DNA of 64,000 nt from an uncultured Clostridia bacterium (GCA_944336975.1 CALVLH010000001.1:62001-126000), one strand, 5' to 3'. Shown: positions 34,514 through 44,247, numbered from the stretch's first letter. The notes: generated by a model from the sequence alone, not told the origin. Made by a program: numbers and translations.

Positions 34514-35713
34514 ATGACAAAAGCGGAACTGCTCGCGCCTGCGGGCAACCTGAACAAACTTAAAATCGCGCTGTATTTCGGCGCGGACGCCGTATATGCG
34601 GGCGGAAAGGCGTTTTCCCTGCGCACGTTCGCGGATAATTTCACCGACGAGGAACTCGCCGAGGGGATCGCGTTCGCCCATGCGCGCGGAAAAAAGGTGT
34701 ATGTGGCGGCAAATATCTTCGCGCGCAACGCCGATTTTGCGCGGCTTGCCGAATACCTGCGCTTTTTGCAGGAGATCGGCGCGGACGCGGTGCTTTTGTC
34801 CGATCCCGGCGCGATCGCGCTCAGAAACGAGGTCGCACCTCGGCTTCCGTTGCACATCTCCACGCAGGCGAATACCTGCAACGCGCATTCGGCGGCGTTC
34901 TGGCGCGCGGCGGGCGCGTCCCGCGTGGTGCTCGCAAGGGAGCTTTCCCTCGCGGAGATCGGCGGGATCGCGGAATATAATCGGGGTTTGGAACTGGAAG
35001 CCTTCGTCCACGGCGCGATGTGCATCTCGTACAGCGGCAGGTGCCTTTTGTCCGATTATCTGGACGGGCGTTCCTCCAACCGCGGCGCGTGCGTGCAGGC
35101 GTGCCGCTGGAAATACGAGATACGCTCCGATCAGGCGAAAAACGGCGGCTGGCTGGAGATGTCCGAGGACGATAAGGGGACGTATCTTCTCAACAGCAAA
35201 GACCTCAACATGAGCGCGCATCTCGAAGAACTCGCCGCGGCGGGCGTGTGCTCGTTCAAGATCGAAGGGCGCATGAAGAGCGAATATTATCTCGCGACCG
35301 TCGTCAATGCCTATCGCCGCATTCTCGACGGCGGCTATACGGCCGCGCTCGGAGAAGAACTCAACTGCGTGGCGCACCGCGCCTATACGACGGCGTATGC
35401 GTTCGGGGAAAATCGGGAAACGGTCAATTATGACGATTCCCAGACGAAGGGGGATTGCGAATATATCGCAAACGTGCTTTCGTGGGAGAGCGGCCGCGTC
35501 CGTGCGGAAATGCGCAACCGTTTTTACGAAGGGGAAGAGCTTGAAATCCTTTCCCCGGGCGGGAGTTTCGCCCGTCGTTTTACGGTGCGCGGAATGCGCG
35601 ATCGGGCGGGCGAGCCGTGCGCGGACGCGAAGCGCGTGCAGGAGATCTATACCTTCGACTGCCCGTATCCGCTCGCGGAAGGGGACATCCTCCGCCGCCG
35701 CGGGAAGAAATGA
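34514..35713 (+). CDS. trhP: U32-family tRNA hydroxylase-like protein (TrhP/YrrO type)
   Basis: A 399-residue U32 protein. It begins KAELLAPAGNLNKLKIALYFGADAVYAGG and carries the family cysteines in MCISYSGRCLLSDYLDGRSSNRGACVQACRWKY, which bind an Fe-S cluster in relatives. TrhP proteins hydroxylate U34 of tRNA with prephenate, and TrmR then methylates it to 5-methoxyuridine. Having trmR two genes upstream supports this role over proteolysis. The other U32 gene in the window (9618) has a long C-terminal extension and is a different subgroup. AAGGAG at 34502-34507 sets the ATG. Confidence 0.85.
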   Translation: MTKAELLAPAGNLNKLKIALYFGADAVYAGGKAFSLRTFADNFTDEELAEGIAFAHARGKKVYVAANIFARNADFARLAEYLRFLQEIGADAVLLSDPGAIALRNEVAPRLPLHISTQANTCNAHSAAFWRAAGASRVVLARELSLAEIGGIAEYNRGLELEAFVHGAMCISYSGRCLLSDYLDGRSSNRGACVQACRWKYEIRSDQAKNGGWLEMSEDDKGTYLLNSKDLNMSAHLEELAAAGVCSFKIEGRMKSEYYLATVVNAYRRILDGGYTAALGEELNCVAHRAYTTAYAFGENRETVNYDDSQTKGDCEYIANVLSWESGRVRAEMRNRFYEGEELEILSPGGSFARRFTVRGMRDRAGEPCADAKRVQEIYTFDCPYPLAEGDILRRRGKK

Positions 35714-35727
35714 CGGGAGCAGAGTTT

Positions 35728-36093
35728 ATGGAGATTATTGTTTGCGACGATCAGATCGTTGCGCTGAATGCAGGGACTGCCGAAAATCAGTCAGGCGGCA
35801 TCATATATAAGGATAAGGACGGTTTGCACGAAATTGATTTTGAGACCTGCGCGCATAATTACAGGCAGGAAGAGGGCGAGCAAGAGAGCAAATGCGTCGC
35901 CGAGAGAAACGTTACCGAGAATTATTATTTGTTCTATACAAGCGGCATAAGGACGAAGATCATTTTCCAAAAGGCGCTTGTCTTCCGTTGCTATACGAAA
36001 AGGCGTCTGTACGGTTCGCGAAAGAAACGCTTTTTACAGTTACAGCAATTTATTTTTCAAGAGACGAAGTATACGACTTTCGATCTGACCTGA
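35728..36093 (+). CDS. Small hypothetical protein
   Basis: A 121-residue protein I do not recognise. It starts MEIIVCDDQIVALNAG, has an acidic N-terminal half and a basic C-terminal half (FRCYTKRRLYGSRKKRF) ending in TKYTTFDLT, with no signal peptide or membrane helix. The ATG at 35728 is preferred because CGGGAG lies about 9 nt upstream; an ATG at 35710 overlapping the U32 stop is also possible. The region is more AT-rich than its neighbours. A frame offset by one is also open over the second half (from 35892), so the true frame there is not certain. Confidence 0.5.
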   Translation: MEIIVCDDQIVALNAGTAENQSGGIIYKDKDGLHEIDFETCAHNYRQEEGEQESKCVAERNVTENYYLFYTSGIRTKIIFQKALVFRCYTKRRLYGSRKKRFLQLQQFIFQETKYTTFDLT

Positions 36094-36220
36094 TTGCGGG
36101 ATTCCCGCGTTTGCGCGGCGGGATGATCGGAAGGAGCGCTCAGGCGTTATGCTTCGGGGTTTTGTCGGATAGCCGCAGGGAGACGGAGCCTGTCTTACGG
36201 AATGGTCTGTTATATTCAGG

Positions 36221-36254
36221 AAGCCGCCGCGCCCGTGAACGGGCGCGGCGGCTT
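36221..36254. terminator. Perfect 15-bp hairpin after the small hypothetical gene
   Basis: AAGCCGCCGCGCCCG (36221-36235) pairs fully with CGGGCGCGGCGGCTT (36240-36254) across TGAA. Only TT follows on the plus strand, so it may be a weak bidirectional terminator or an RNA-stabilising hairpin. Confidence 0.6.
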
Positions 36255-36267
36255 GCCGTTTCTGAAC

Positions 36268-36480
36268 GGGGGCGGTGCGGGAAAAAGCGGGCGCCCCGAA
36301 GAGTAACCCTGCTCCGTGCGGGGATAAAGGGCAACGCTTTTCCGAAACATAAAACTGCGCCTTGCAGAGAAGGATAAAGCTGTTTTCCCGGACAGTAAAA
36401 CAGCGCCGTGCGGGGACGGACGGCACCGCTTTCCCGAAGGGCAAGGCGCATTCGGGGAAAACAGAGACGGCAAGGGGCGG
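36268..36480. repeat. Degenerate 46-bp minisatellite
   Basis: Units at 36268-36313, 36314-36359, 36360-36405 and 36406-36451, plus a partial at 36452-36480, all with a period of 46 bp. Shared core: CCGTGCGGGGA, then an A-rich step, GCTTTTCCCGAA and TAAAACTGCG. Copies differ at many positions. The period is not a multiple of three. Confidence 0.72.
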
Positions 36481-36510
36481 AATAAAAAAACACACGACAA
36501 ATGATTTTGT

Positions 36511-36546
36511 AAAGAAAAAACGGCGGAACAATCCGCCGCTTTTCTT
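36511..36546. terminator. Bidirectional terminator, mainly of ilvA-ridA
   Basis: AAAGAAAAAA, CGGCGGA (36521-36527), loop ACAA, TCCGCCG (36532-36538), then CTTTTCTTT. Confidence 0.88.
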
Positions 36547-36688
36547 TATCTGTTTTTTTGTACCGCTTGTCATAATGAAAGCCTGTTTGCGCAAGAATGA
36601 AAAACAATTTGCGATGCAAACAGATCGTCACGGTGCAACGGGGCGCGCCCGATCGCATGAATCGCCGAGCAGAACACCAAAACCGTTG

Positions 36689-37063
36689 TCATTTTGCGAG
36701 CGCGATGACTTCCACTTCCGCGAGCACGTTCTTGGGAAGCGCCTTCACGGCAACGCACGAACGCGCGGGTTTTTCGGTGAAATACTGTCCGTATACCTCA
36801 TTGAACGCCGCAAAATCGTTCATATCCGCGAGGAAGCACACCGTCTTGACGACGTCGGAAAGGGAACTTCCCGCCTCTTCCAATACGGCTTTGAGATTTT
36901 GGCAGATGCGGTGCGTCTGTTCCGCGATCCCGCCTTCCGCGACCGCTCCCGTCGCGGGATCGAGCGCGATCTGTCCCGAAGTGAAGACAAATCCGTTCGC
37001 TTTGATCGCCTGCGAATAGGGGCCGATCGCCGCGGGCGCGGCAGAGGTGTGAATTTTTTCCAT
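36689..37063 (-). CDS. ridA: RidA-family enamine/imine deaminase
   Basis: A 124-residue YjgF/YER057c/UK114 protein that hydrolyses reactive enamines such as 2-aminoacrylate and 2-aminocrotonate to 2-keto acids. Seen: [45 protein letters not shown], and the active-site Arg in [24 protein letters not shown]. It follows ilvA by 15 bp on the same strand, with GGAGGAG upstream of the ATG. That pairing is meaningful: IlvA makes the enamine RidA removes. Confidence 0.96.
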   Translation of the reverse strand: MEKIHTSAAPAAIGPYSQAIKANGFVFTSGQIALDPATGAVAEGGIAEQTHRICQNLKAVLEEAGSSLSDVVKTVCFLADMNDFAAFNEVYGQYFTEKPARSCVAVKALPKNVLAEVEVIALAK

Positions 37064-37078
37064 GATTATCTCCTCCGA

Positions 37079-38275
37079 TCAGCAGATCTTGAGCCCCGCC
37101 TGCGTGAGCCCGTTTCTGATCTGCGCGATCTGTTCAAAGTCTTTGGTCTCGATCTCGATGCGCAGGAAGCACCCGTTGACCGCGCTTCCCGCATTGGCGC
37201 GCTCATGATGCACGCCGATGACGTTTCCGCCGCACCCCGCGATGATCTGCGAGACGGCGACGAGCTGTCCGGGTTTGTCCAGAAGTTCGATATTAAGCGT
37301 GCACTGTCTGCCCGACATCAGAAGTCCGCGGGTGATGACGCGGCTCAAAATGGTCACGTCGATGTTGCCGCCCGAGACGAGGCAGCATACTTTCTTTCCT
37401 TTGAGCGAGGGGAGCTTGCCCGCAAGGATCGCCGCGACGGGCGCCGCGCCCGCGCCTTCCGCGATCATCTTCTGCTTTTCGATGAGGGCGAGGATCGCCG
37501 CCGAGATCTCGTCGTCGGTGACGGTGACGACGCCGTCCACATATTCTTTGCAATATTCGAAGGTGTGCTCGCCCGGCTGTTTGACCGCGATGCCATCGGC
37601 GATGGTGGACACGGAGGAGAGCGTTTCGATCTTGTCGTCCGCGAGCGAGCGTACCATGCTGGGCGCGCCCGCCGCCTGTACGCCGTATACCTTTACGTTC
37701 GGATTGACCTGTTTGACCGCGAACGCGACGCCCGAGATGAGCCCGCCGCCGCCTACGGGGACGACGATCGCGTCCACGTCTTTGAGCTGGGAGAGGATCT
37801 CAAGCCCGATCGTGCCCTGTCCCGCGATGACGTCCTCGTCGTCGAAGGGGTGGATGAAGGTATATCCAAATTCTTTCTGCAATTTGAGGGCGCGGTTATA
37901 CGCGTCGTCGTAAACACCGGGGACGAGACAGATGTCCGCGCCGTAATTTCTCGTCGCTTCCACCTTGGAGATGGGCGCGCCGTCGGGCAGGCAGATGAGC
38001 GATCTGATGCCGTTTTTGGTCGCCGCGAGCGCGACGCCCTGCGCGTGGTTACCCGCCGAGCAGGCGATCACGCCCCGCTTCTTCTCCTCGGGGGAGAGCT
38101 GGGAGATCTTATAGTATGCGCCGCGGATCTTGAACGAACCCGTCTTTTGCAGATTTTCCGTTTTCAGAAAGATCTCGTATTCGTCCGAGAGTTTGGACGC
38201 GCTGATCACGTCCGTCTTGTGGATCGCCTCTTTGAGTACTTCGGAGGCGTGTCTGACCTTTTCGAGTGTAAGCAT
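37079..38275 (-). CDS. ilvA: Threonine ammonia-lyase with ACT domain
   Basis: PLP enzyme that deaminates threonine to 2-oxobutyrate (or serine to pyruvate). The 398-residue protein carries the PLP lysine K49 in KTGSFKIRGAYY, the glycine-rich phosphate loop VPVGGGGLISG, and a C-terminal ACT region (LNIELLDKPGQLVAVSQIIAGCGGNVIGVHHERAN). The single short ACT is that of catabolic/TdcB-like clostridial enzymes rather than the long biosynthetic form, so the physiological direction is open. ATG at 38275 has AGG at a better distance than the ATG at 38281. Operon with ridA. Confidence 0.94.
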   Translation of the reverse strand: MLTLEKVRHASEVLKEAIHKTDVISASKLSDEYEIFLKTENLQKTGSFKIRGAYYKISQLSPEEKKRGVIACSAGNHAQGVALAATKNGIRSLICLPDGAPISKVEATRNYGADICLVPGVYDDAYNRALKLQKEFGYTFIHPFDDEDVIAGQGTIGLEILSQLKDVDAIVVPVGGGGLISGVAFAVKQVNPNVKVYGVQAAGAPSMVRSLADDKIETLSSVSTIADGIAVKQPGEHTFEYCKEYVDGVVTVTDDEISAAILALIEKQKMIAEGAGAAPVAAILAGKLPSLKGKKVCCLVSGGNIDVTILSRVITRGLLMSGRQCTLNIELLDKPGQLVAVSQIIAGCGGNVIGVHHERANAGSAVNGCFLRIEIETKDFEQIAQIRNGLTQAGLKIC

Positions 38276-38309
38276 AAGCATTTACCTGCCGTAATTTCCG
38301 TTAAATTTG

Positions 38310-38338
38310 ATTATACACCCATCTTTTCGCTTTGTCAA
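38310..38338 (-). promoter_or_regulatory. Promoter of ilvA-ridA
   Basis: On the minus strand, TTGACA (38338-38333), 17-bp spacer, TATAAT (38315-38310): consensus at all twelve positions. Confidence 0.92.
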
Positions 38339-38388
38339 ACGCTTGCGCGGTTTTCACCAAAATGCAAAAATGCGCATAAAATCACGCG

Positions 38389-39150
38389 TCAGGGTCGCAG
38401 ATCGTCCGTCCTGACGGGCGGAAGGAAGTTTTCGAAGATGATGTTGTCCGCGTGCATGAGGACTTTCTGCGCGCTTTCGTAAGAGTTCGCCACCCAGGCG
38501 AGGCGCGGATAGGCGTTCCAGCGCGCGGGAAGGGGATAATCCCCGATATAGTAGCTGATGAAATCGGGCTTGACGACGGGCGCGAACAGCATTTTTTTCA
38601 TGGCGAACGCTTTCAGCCGCCAGAAGAGGGAATTGCCGAAATCGGCGGCGGAAGAGCGCGCGGTCGCGAGCAGTCCGCAGGGGACTTCTGGCAACAGGGC
38701 GCGGAACGCGGGCAGGTAAAAGGGCTGGAAGGACTGCACGGCAAAGACGCCGTCGTATCCTTTGAGTGCTTCCGCGATGGGCGCGACTGCCTCTTCCGCT
38801 TCGCGGTGCGGCATATTCTTGATCTCGATGAGCAAGGGCACGCGCCCGCCGACGAGGGCGAGAAATTCGGAAAAGAGGGGGATCTTCTGTTGAGTGCCGC
38901 CGAGCGTGAGCGAGGAAAGCTCTTCCGCGGTGCAGTCCCTGACCGCGCGGTTTTCGCCCGTCATGCGCAGGAGAGTGTCGTCGTGGAACACGACGGGTAC
39001 GCCGTCTTTGGAGAGGTGTACGTCCGTCTCGATCGCATACCCCTTTTCGATGGCGCGGAGAAACGCGGCGACGGAATTTTCGGGAATGCCGTCCGCGTGC
39101 AGCCCGCGGTGCGCCACGGGAGTTTCTTTGAGAAAGTCTGCGTATTTCAT
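38389..39150 (-). CDS. Glycerophosphodiester phosphodiesterase
   Basis: A 253-residue GDPD-family TIM barrel that cleaves glycerophosphodiesters to glycerol 3-phosphate and an alcohol. Seen: AHRGLHADGIPENSVAAF with the catalytic His and the metal Glu, ETDVHLSKDGVPVVFHDDTL, and LLIEIKN. There is no signal peptide, so it is probably cytoplasmic. The ATG at 39150 is not preceded by a ribosome-binding site; the -10 box TAAAAT ends 6 nt before it, which suggests a leaderless mRNA. It is a single-gene unit, divergent from lepA. Confidence 0.92.
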   Translation of the reverse strand: MKYADFLKETPVAHRGLHADGIPENSVAAFLRAIEKGYAIETDVHLSKDGVPVVFHDDTLLRMTGENRAVRDCTAEELSSLTLGGTQQKIPLFSEFLALVGGRVPLLIEIKNMPHREAEEAVAPIAEALKGYDGVFAVQSFQPFYLPAFRALLPEVPCGLLATARSSAADFGNSLFWRLKAFAMKKMLFAPVVKPDFISYYIGDYPLPARWNAYPRLAWVANSYESAQKVLMHADNIIFENFLPPVRTDDLRP

Positions 39151-39156
39151 GTCTTT

Positions 39157-39185
39157 ATTTTAGCAAATCGGAAAGAAGAATGCAA
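39157..39185 (-). promoter_or_regulatory. Leaderless-type promoter of the GDPD gene
   Basis: On the minus strand, TTGCAT (39185-39180), 17-bp spacer, TAAAAT (39162-39157), then AAAGAC and the ATG. The transcript should begin at or next to the ATG. Confidence 0.78.
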
Positions 39186-39191
39186 GAACGA

Positions 39192-39220
39192 TTGCAAATT
39201 CTTCTGAAATTTTATATAAT
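39192..39220 (+). promoter_or_regulatory. Promoter of lepA
   Basis: TTGCAA (39192-39197), 17-bp spacer, TATAAT (39215-39220). Its -35 is 6 bp from the divergent GDPD -35. Confidence 0.85.
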
Positions 39221-39243
39221 ATCGGTTGAAACGGAGAAGATAC

Positions 39244-41052
<1,809 letters not shown>

Positions 41053-41053
41053 C

Positions 41054-41635
41054 ATGGCTCTCATCCGACTCGCGCGGGAAGAGGACTTTCCCGCCATGCA
41101 GAAAATCTATGCGCCTTACGTCGAGGAGACGACCGTCTCCTTCGAATATGCCGCGCCGTCCGTCGCGGAGTTTGCTGCGCGGATGCGCTCGGTCGGAAAA
41201 AAACACCCCGTGCTCGTGTGCGAAGAGGCGGGGGAGACCGTCGGATACGCCTACACGGCGGACGCGTTCGAGCGCGCCGCGTATGCGTGGAGCGCGGAGC
41301 TTTCCGTCTATCTTTCCCGCGCCTTCTGCGGCAGGGGATACGGAAAAAAGCTCGTGACGGCGGCGGAGGAGATCCTGCGCCTGCTCGGATATCATAAACT
41401 GTATTCCCTCGTCACCGAAGAGAACGGGGAGAGCGTCCGCTTTCATCTCGCGATGGGATACCGCGAAGTCGCCCGCTTCCCCGAGCAGGGGTTCAAGGCG
41501 GGAAAATGGCTCGCCGTCGTATGGCTGGAAAAGGAGCTTTGCGGGCGGGAAGCGTGCGCCCGTATGCCGCTGTTTTTCCCGCAGGCGGACGAAAACGCCG
41601 TGCGGGACATCCTGTCCCGCGTTTCGGAGGCATGA
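41054..41635 (+). CDS. GNAT-family N-acetyltransferase (phosphinothricin-acetyltransferase-like)
   Basis: A 193-residue acetyl-CoA-dependent acetyltransferase. It has the GNAT start IRLAREEDFPAMQKIYAPYVEETTVSFEY, the acetyl-CoA loop SRAFCGRGYGKKLV, and FHLAMGYREVARFPEQGFKAGKWLAVVWLEKEL, which resembles the PAT/Bar and YncA subgroup that acetylates amino-acid-like compounds. The true substrate is unknown. It starts one base after the lepA stop and overlaps the next gene by ATGA, so it is co-translated with lepA. Confidence 0.9.
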   Translation: MALIRLAREEDFPAMQKIYAPYVEETTVSFEYAAPSVAEFAARMRSVGKKHPVLVCEEAGETVGYAYTADAFERAAYAWSAELSVYLSRAFCGRGYGKKLVTAAEEILRLLGYHKLYSLVTEENGESVRFHLAMGYREVARFPEQGFKAGKWLAVVWLEKELCGREACARMPLFFPQADENAVRDILSRVSEA

Positions 41636-41940
41636 TGGACGGATTTTTTCACCGCGTGTACGAGTTTGTCAAGCTCGTCCCCTCGGGGACGGTCGTGACC
41701 TACGGACAGGTCGCCCGCGCGATCGGAGCGCCGCGCTGTGCGCGGCAGGTGGGGTATGCCCTGCACGTCAATCCCGAGCCGGGCGTCATCCCCTGTCACA
41801 GGGTGGTCAACCGCGAGGGCAGGCTCGCGCCCGCGTTCGCGTTCGGCGGGGCGGAGGTCCAGGCGGCGCTCCTTCGGGCGGAAGGGGTGGAAGTGACGGA
41901 CGGCGCGGTCGACCTTGCGCGCTTTCAATGGAGGGTATAA
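41635..41940 (+). CDS. MGMT/ATL-like alkyltransferase, single domain
   Basis: A 101-residue protein holding only the C-terminal DNA-binding domain of O6-alkylguanine-DNA alkyltransferases: FVKLVPSGTVVTYGQVARAIG (the helix-turn-helix) and VIPCHRVVNREG with the alkyl-accepting C54. Alkyltransferase-like (ATL) proteins of this size usually replace that Cys with Trp; here PCHR is intact, so it could transfer alkyl groups. The N-terminal domain is missing. ATG at 41635 is preferred to 41632 because CGGAGG at 41625-41630 is too close to the first. Confidence 0.87.
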   Translation: MDGFFHRVYEFVKLVPSGTVVTYGQVARAIGAPRCARQVGYALHVNPEPGVIPCHRVVNREGRLAPAFAFGGAEVQAALLRAEGVEVTDGAVDLARFQWRV

Positions 41941-43052
41941 TGGCGGGGATCTATCTTCATATTCCTTTTTGCAAACACAAGTGCACCTATTGCGATTTTA
42001 CTTCGTTTCCCGATCGGATGTCCATCGCGGAAGCGTATATGGCGTGCCTCATCCGCGAGATCGCTCAGCGCGGCAAACAGCTCGAAAGAATGACGTTCGA
42101 CACCGTCTATTTCGGCGGGGGAACGCCGTCTTACGTCGAGCCGGAATATATCTATGCGGCGATGAAGCAGATCAGAAAATGCTTTCGTCTTACCGAAAAG
42201 CCCGAGATCACCATCGAGATGAACCCCGGCACGGTGAGCGAAAAGAAGATCGCCATGTACAAGCGCGCGGGCATCAACCGCTTTTCCGTGGGCTTGCAGA
42301 CGGCGATCGATTCCCAGCTCGAAGAGATCGGCAGGATCCACAACGTGCGCGATTATCTCTACTGCGCGTCCCTGCTCAAAGGCGAGAATTTTTCCGCGGA
42401 CGTGATGATCGGGCTCAAAGGACAGACGGCGGACGACGTGTGCAAGACGATCGAACTCGCCGCGCGCAGCGGCGCGAAGCATATCTCCATGTATGCGCTC
42501 ACGCCCGCCGACGGCACGCCCATCTATACCGATTATCTCAACGGCGAACTGCCCGACGCGGACGAGGTCGCCGATCTCTACGAGGCGGGATACGCAAAGC
42601 TCAAAGAGTTCGGATTCCGCCGCTACGAGGTGTCCAATTTCTGCCTCAAAGGGTATGAGAGTCGTCACAATCTCAATTACTGGAAACGGGGCGAATATAT
42701 CGGGCTGGGCGTCTCCGCAAGTTCGTTCATCAACGGACAGCGGTTCACCAACACGTTCGATCCCGACGAGTACATGAAGTGCGTCATCTCGGGCTTCCCG
42801 CCCGTCATCGAGAGCGAGACGGTGGGGGAAAAGGACGCGAAGTTCGAGTTCGTCATGCTCGCCCTGCGCACGGCGGACGGCATCTCATCCGCCGCCTATC
42901 AGAAGGCGTTCGGGAGCGATTGGAAGAGCGACTTCGCGCAGGCGTATGAAAAGACGAAGGAGTACCTCGAAGAGGATGGGGACAGCACCCGCATCCGCGA
43001 AGAGTATCTCTATGTGCAAAATTCCATTCTGACCGAGTATATGAACGGCTGA
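41940..43052 (+). CDS. hemW: Radical SAM protein HemW
   Basis: A 370-residue radical SAM protein thought to be a heme chaperone, not a coproporphyrinogen oxidase despite old annotations. The cluster motif is C11-x3-C15-x2-C18 (CKHKCTYC) in the start GIYLHIPFC, and FGGGTPSYVEPEYI and RFSVGLQT are HemW-like. The C-terminal HemN_C-type domain is present. ATG at 41940 overlaps the MGMT-like stop (TAATG), and GGAGG sits at 41930-41934. It ends the lepA operon at a strong terminator. Confidence 0.93.
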   Translation: MAGIYLHIPFCKHKCTYCDFTSFPDRMSIAEAYMACLIREIAQRGKQLERMTFDTVYFGGGTPSYVEPEYIYAAMKQIRKCFRLTEKPEITIEMNPGTVSEKKIAMYKRAGINRFSVGLQTAIDSQLEEIGRIHNVRDYLYCASLLKGENFSADVMIGLKGQTADDVCKTIELAARSGAKHISMYALTPADGTPIYTDYLNGELPDADEVADLYEAGYAKLKEFGFRRYEVSNFCLKGYESRHNLNYWKRGEYIGLGVSASSFINGQRFTNTFDPDEYMKCVISGFPPVIESETVGEKDAKFEFVMLALRTADGISSAAYQKAFGSDWKSDFAQAYEKTKEYLEEDGDSTRIREEYLYVQNSILTEYMNG

Positions 43053-43063
43053 AAAAAGGATAT

Positions 43064-43104
43064 GCCGCGCCGCGGACGGAAACCCGTCCGCGGCGCGGCG
43101 TTTG
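43064..43104 (+). terminator. Intrinsic terminator after hemW
   Basis: A 16-bp perfect GC stem: arms at 43064-43079 and 43084-43099, loop AAAC, followed by GTTTGTCGTTT. Very stable but with a weak T-run. Confidence 0.75.
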
Positions 43105-43224
43105 TCGTTTGGAAGATTTGTCCGACGCGGAACGGGGCGAACGCGGGAGTTTTTCCGATGAAGAGCGGGCAAAACGCGCGGCGCTTTTTGCCCGACGTCG
43201 GCGGACGCGTTATTTTCGGGATAT

Positions 43225-43258
43225 AAAAAACGCGGCGAAAAAGCCGCGTTTTGCGTTG
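43225..43258. terminator. Terminator of the minus-strand gene 43319, bidirectional
   Basis: AAAACGCGGC (43227-43236), loop GAAAAA, GCCGCGTTTT (43243-43252). Confidence 0.85.
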
Positions 43259-43318
43259 TTTTCGTTTTTCCGAAGGGCGCCCGTCCGCGGGCAAATCGCC
43301 CGATGCGGAGCGCCGCGC

Positions 43319-44176
43319 TTAAAAATAATACCAGAGCCTGTCGGGATCGAATCCGTACACCTGCACCACCTCCAGAAGGGGGCTCGTGGCGATGTCTTTC
43401 GGCACGACGATCGCGCCGCCGTTGGAGTCGAGATCGTATCCGAAATTAAAATACGCCTGCCACACGAGGTGACCGCACTGCGTTCCGACGGAAAGGTCTC
43501 CCGCCGCGATGTTTTCTGAAAGATCCTTTTTCGAGAAGATGCCGACGGTGAGGGAGTAAGTCATTCCGACCATTTTTTCTGCGGCATAGGCGGCGATCTC
43601 GGCGCGTTTTTCTTCGGAAACGTCTTTTAATCGCAACACCATAAAGTTGGCGGAACGCTTGAACCAGGACAGGGAACTGAGCGAGGACAAATACCCGGGC
43701 GAGACCGATTCGAGCACGACGCCGCGCTCGGCGTCCACGACGATCGCCGCATGGCCGTTGCGCCATCCTAACGTATGACAGGTGGAAGAGACGATGATGT
43801 CTCCGTCTTGAAGAGGGGCGACGGGAGCGGAAAAATCGACCATATACTCATGCGGCGTCACGACGCTCGCCATGAGGTGGATCCATTCTCCTTCGTAAAA
43901 GAGCGCGTCCTGAAAGAGGAGAATGGCGTCGGGATCGTCTTTCAGCTCGTCGAGCGGCGCTTTGGCGAGCCCCGTCTGATGATAGAGAAGATCGTAGTCT
44001 TCCTCGTTCCAAACTTCCTTCGCGAGCACCTCTTTCAGATCGACGCGGTCGTAAGAAGGCAGAACGCGCGCATAGTTTTCGGTTACTTCCGTCATCAGAA
44101 GGAATGTGATGTCCGCCGCCACGATCACCAGCACGAAGGCCAGGAACACGGCGACGATACGATACAATATTTTCAT
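43319..44176 (-). CDS. Membrane-anchored permuted-papain (YiiX/NlpC-P60-like) protein
   Basis: A 285-residue protein with an N-terminal hydrophobic anchor (IVAVFLAFVLVIVAADITFLL). The outer domain has DGDIIVSSTCHTLGWRNGHAAIVVD and later GTQCGHLVWQAYFNFGYDLDSNGG. The His-before-Cys order fits the circularly permuted papain fold of YiiX/YebB-type NlpC/P60 proteins, so it may be a cell-wall amidase or peptidase; this is inference. ATG at 44176 with AGGAG 7 nt upstream is chosen over in-frame ATGs at 44206 and 44182. A CGGATG/CATCCG hairpin (44192-44209) precedes the ribosome-binding site. Confidence 0.8.
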   Translation of the reverse strand: MKILYRIVAVFLAFVLVIVAADITFLLMTEVTENYARVLPSYDRVDLKEVLAKEVWNEEDYDLLYHQTGLAKAPLDELKDDPDAILLFQDALFYEGEWIHLMASVVTPHEYMVDFSAPVAPLQDGDIIVSSTCHTLGWRNGHAAIVVDAERGVVLESVSPGYLSSLSSLSWFKRSANFMVLRLKDVSEEKRAEIAAYAAEKMVGMTYSLTVGIFSKKDLSENIAAGDLSVGTQCGHLVWQAYFNFGYDLDSNGGAIVVPKDIATSPLLEVVQVYGFDPDRLWYYF

Positions 44177-44247
44177 TCGCATCTCCTGCGGCGGATGTTT
44201 TTCCATCCGTCGGACATACTGTCGTTATACAGGTTGCCCATATATTC

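Larger units (their letters stand above)
36094..36688. other. Non-coding stretch with terminators and minisatellite
   Basis: This 595-bp gap between converging genes holds a perfect GC-rich hairpin (36221-36254), a degenerate 46-bp tandem repeat (36268-36480) and the ridA terminator (36511-36546). From 36547 to 36688 I see nothing beyond scattered AT-rich DNA. Several long open frames cross it on both strands but none is family-like. Confidence 0.7.

Noticed and set aside
36268..36480. CRISPR array or repeat protein
   Set aside because: 46-bp units with no separate spacers; copies diverge and the period is not a multiple of three. A minus-strand frame reads through it with loose repeats but has no start signal.
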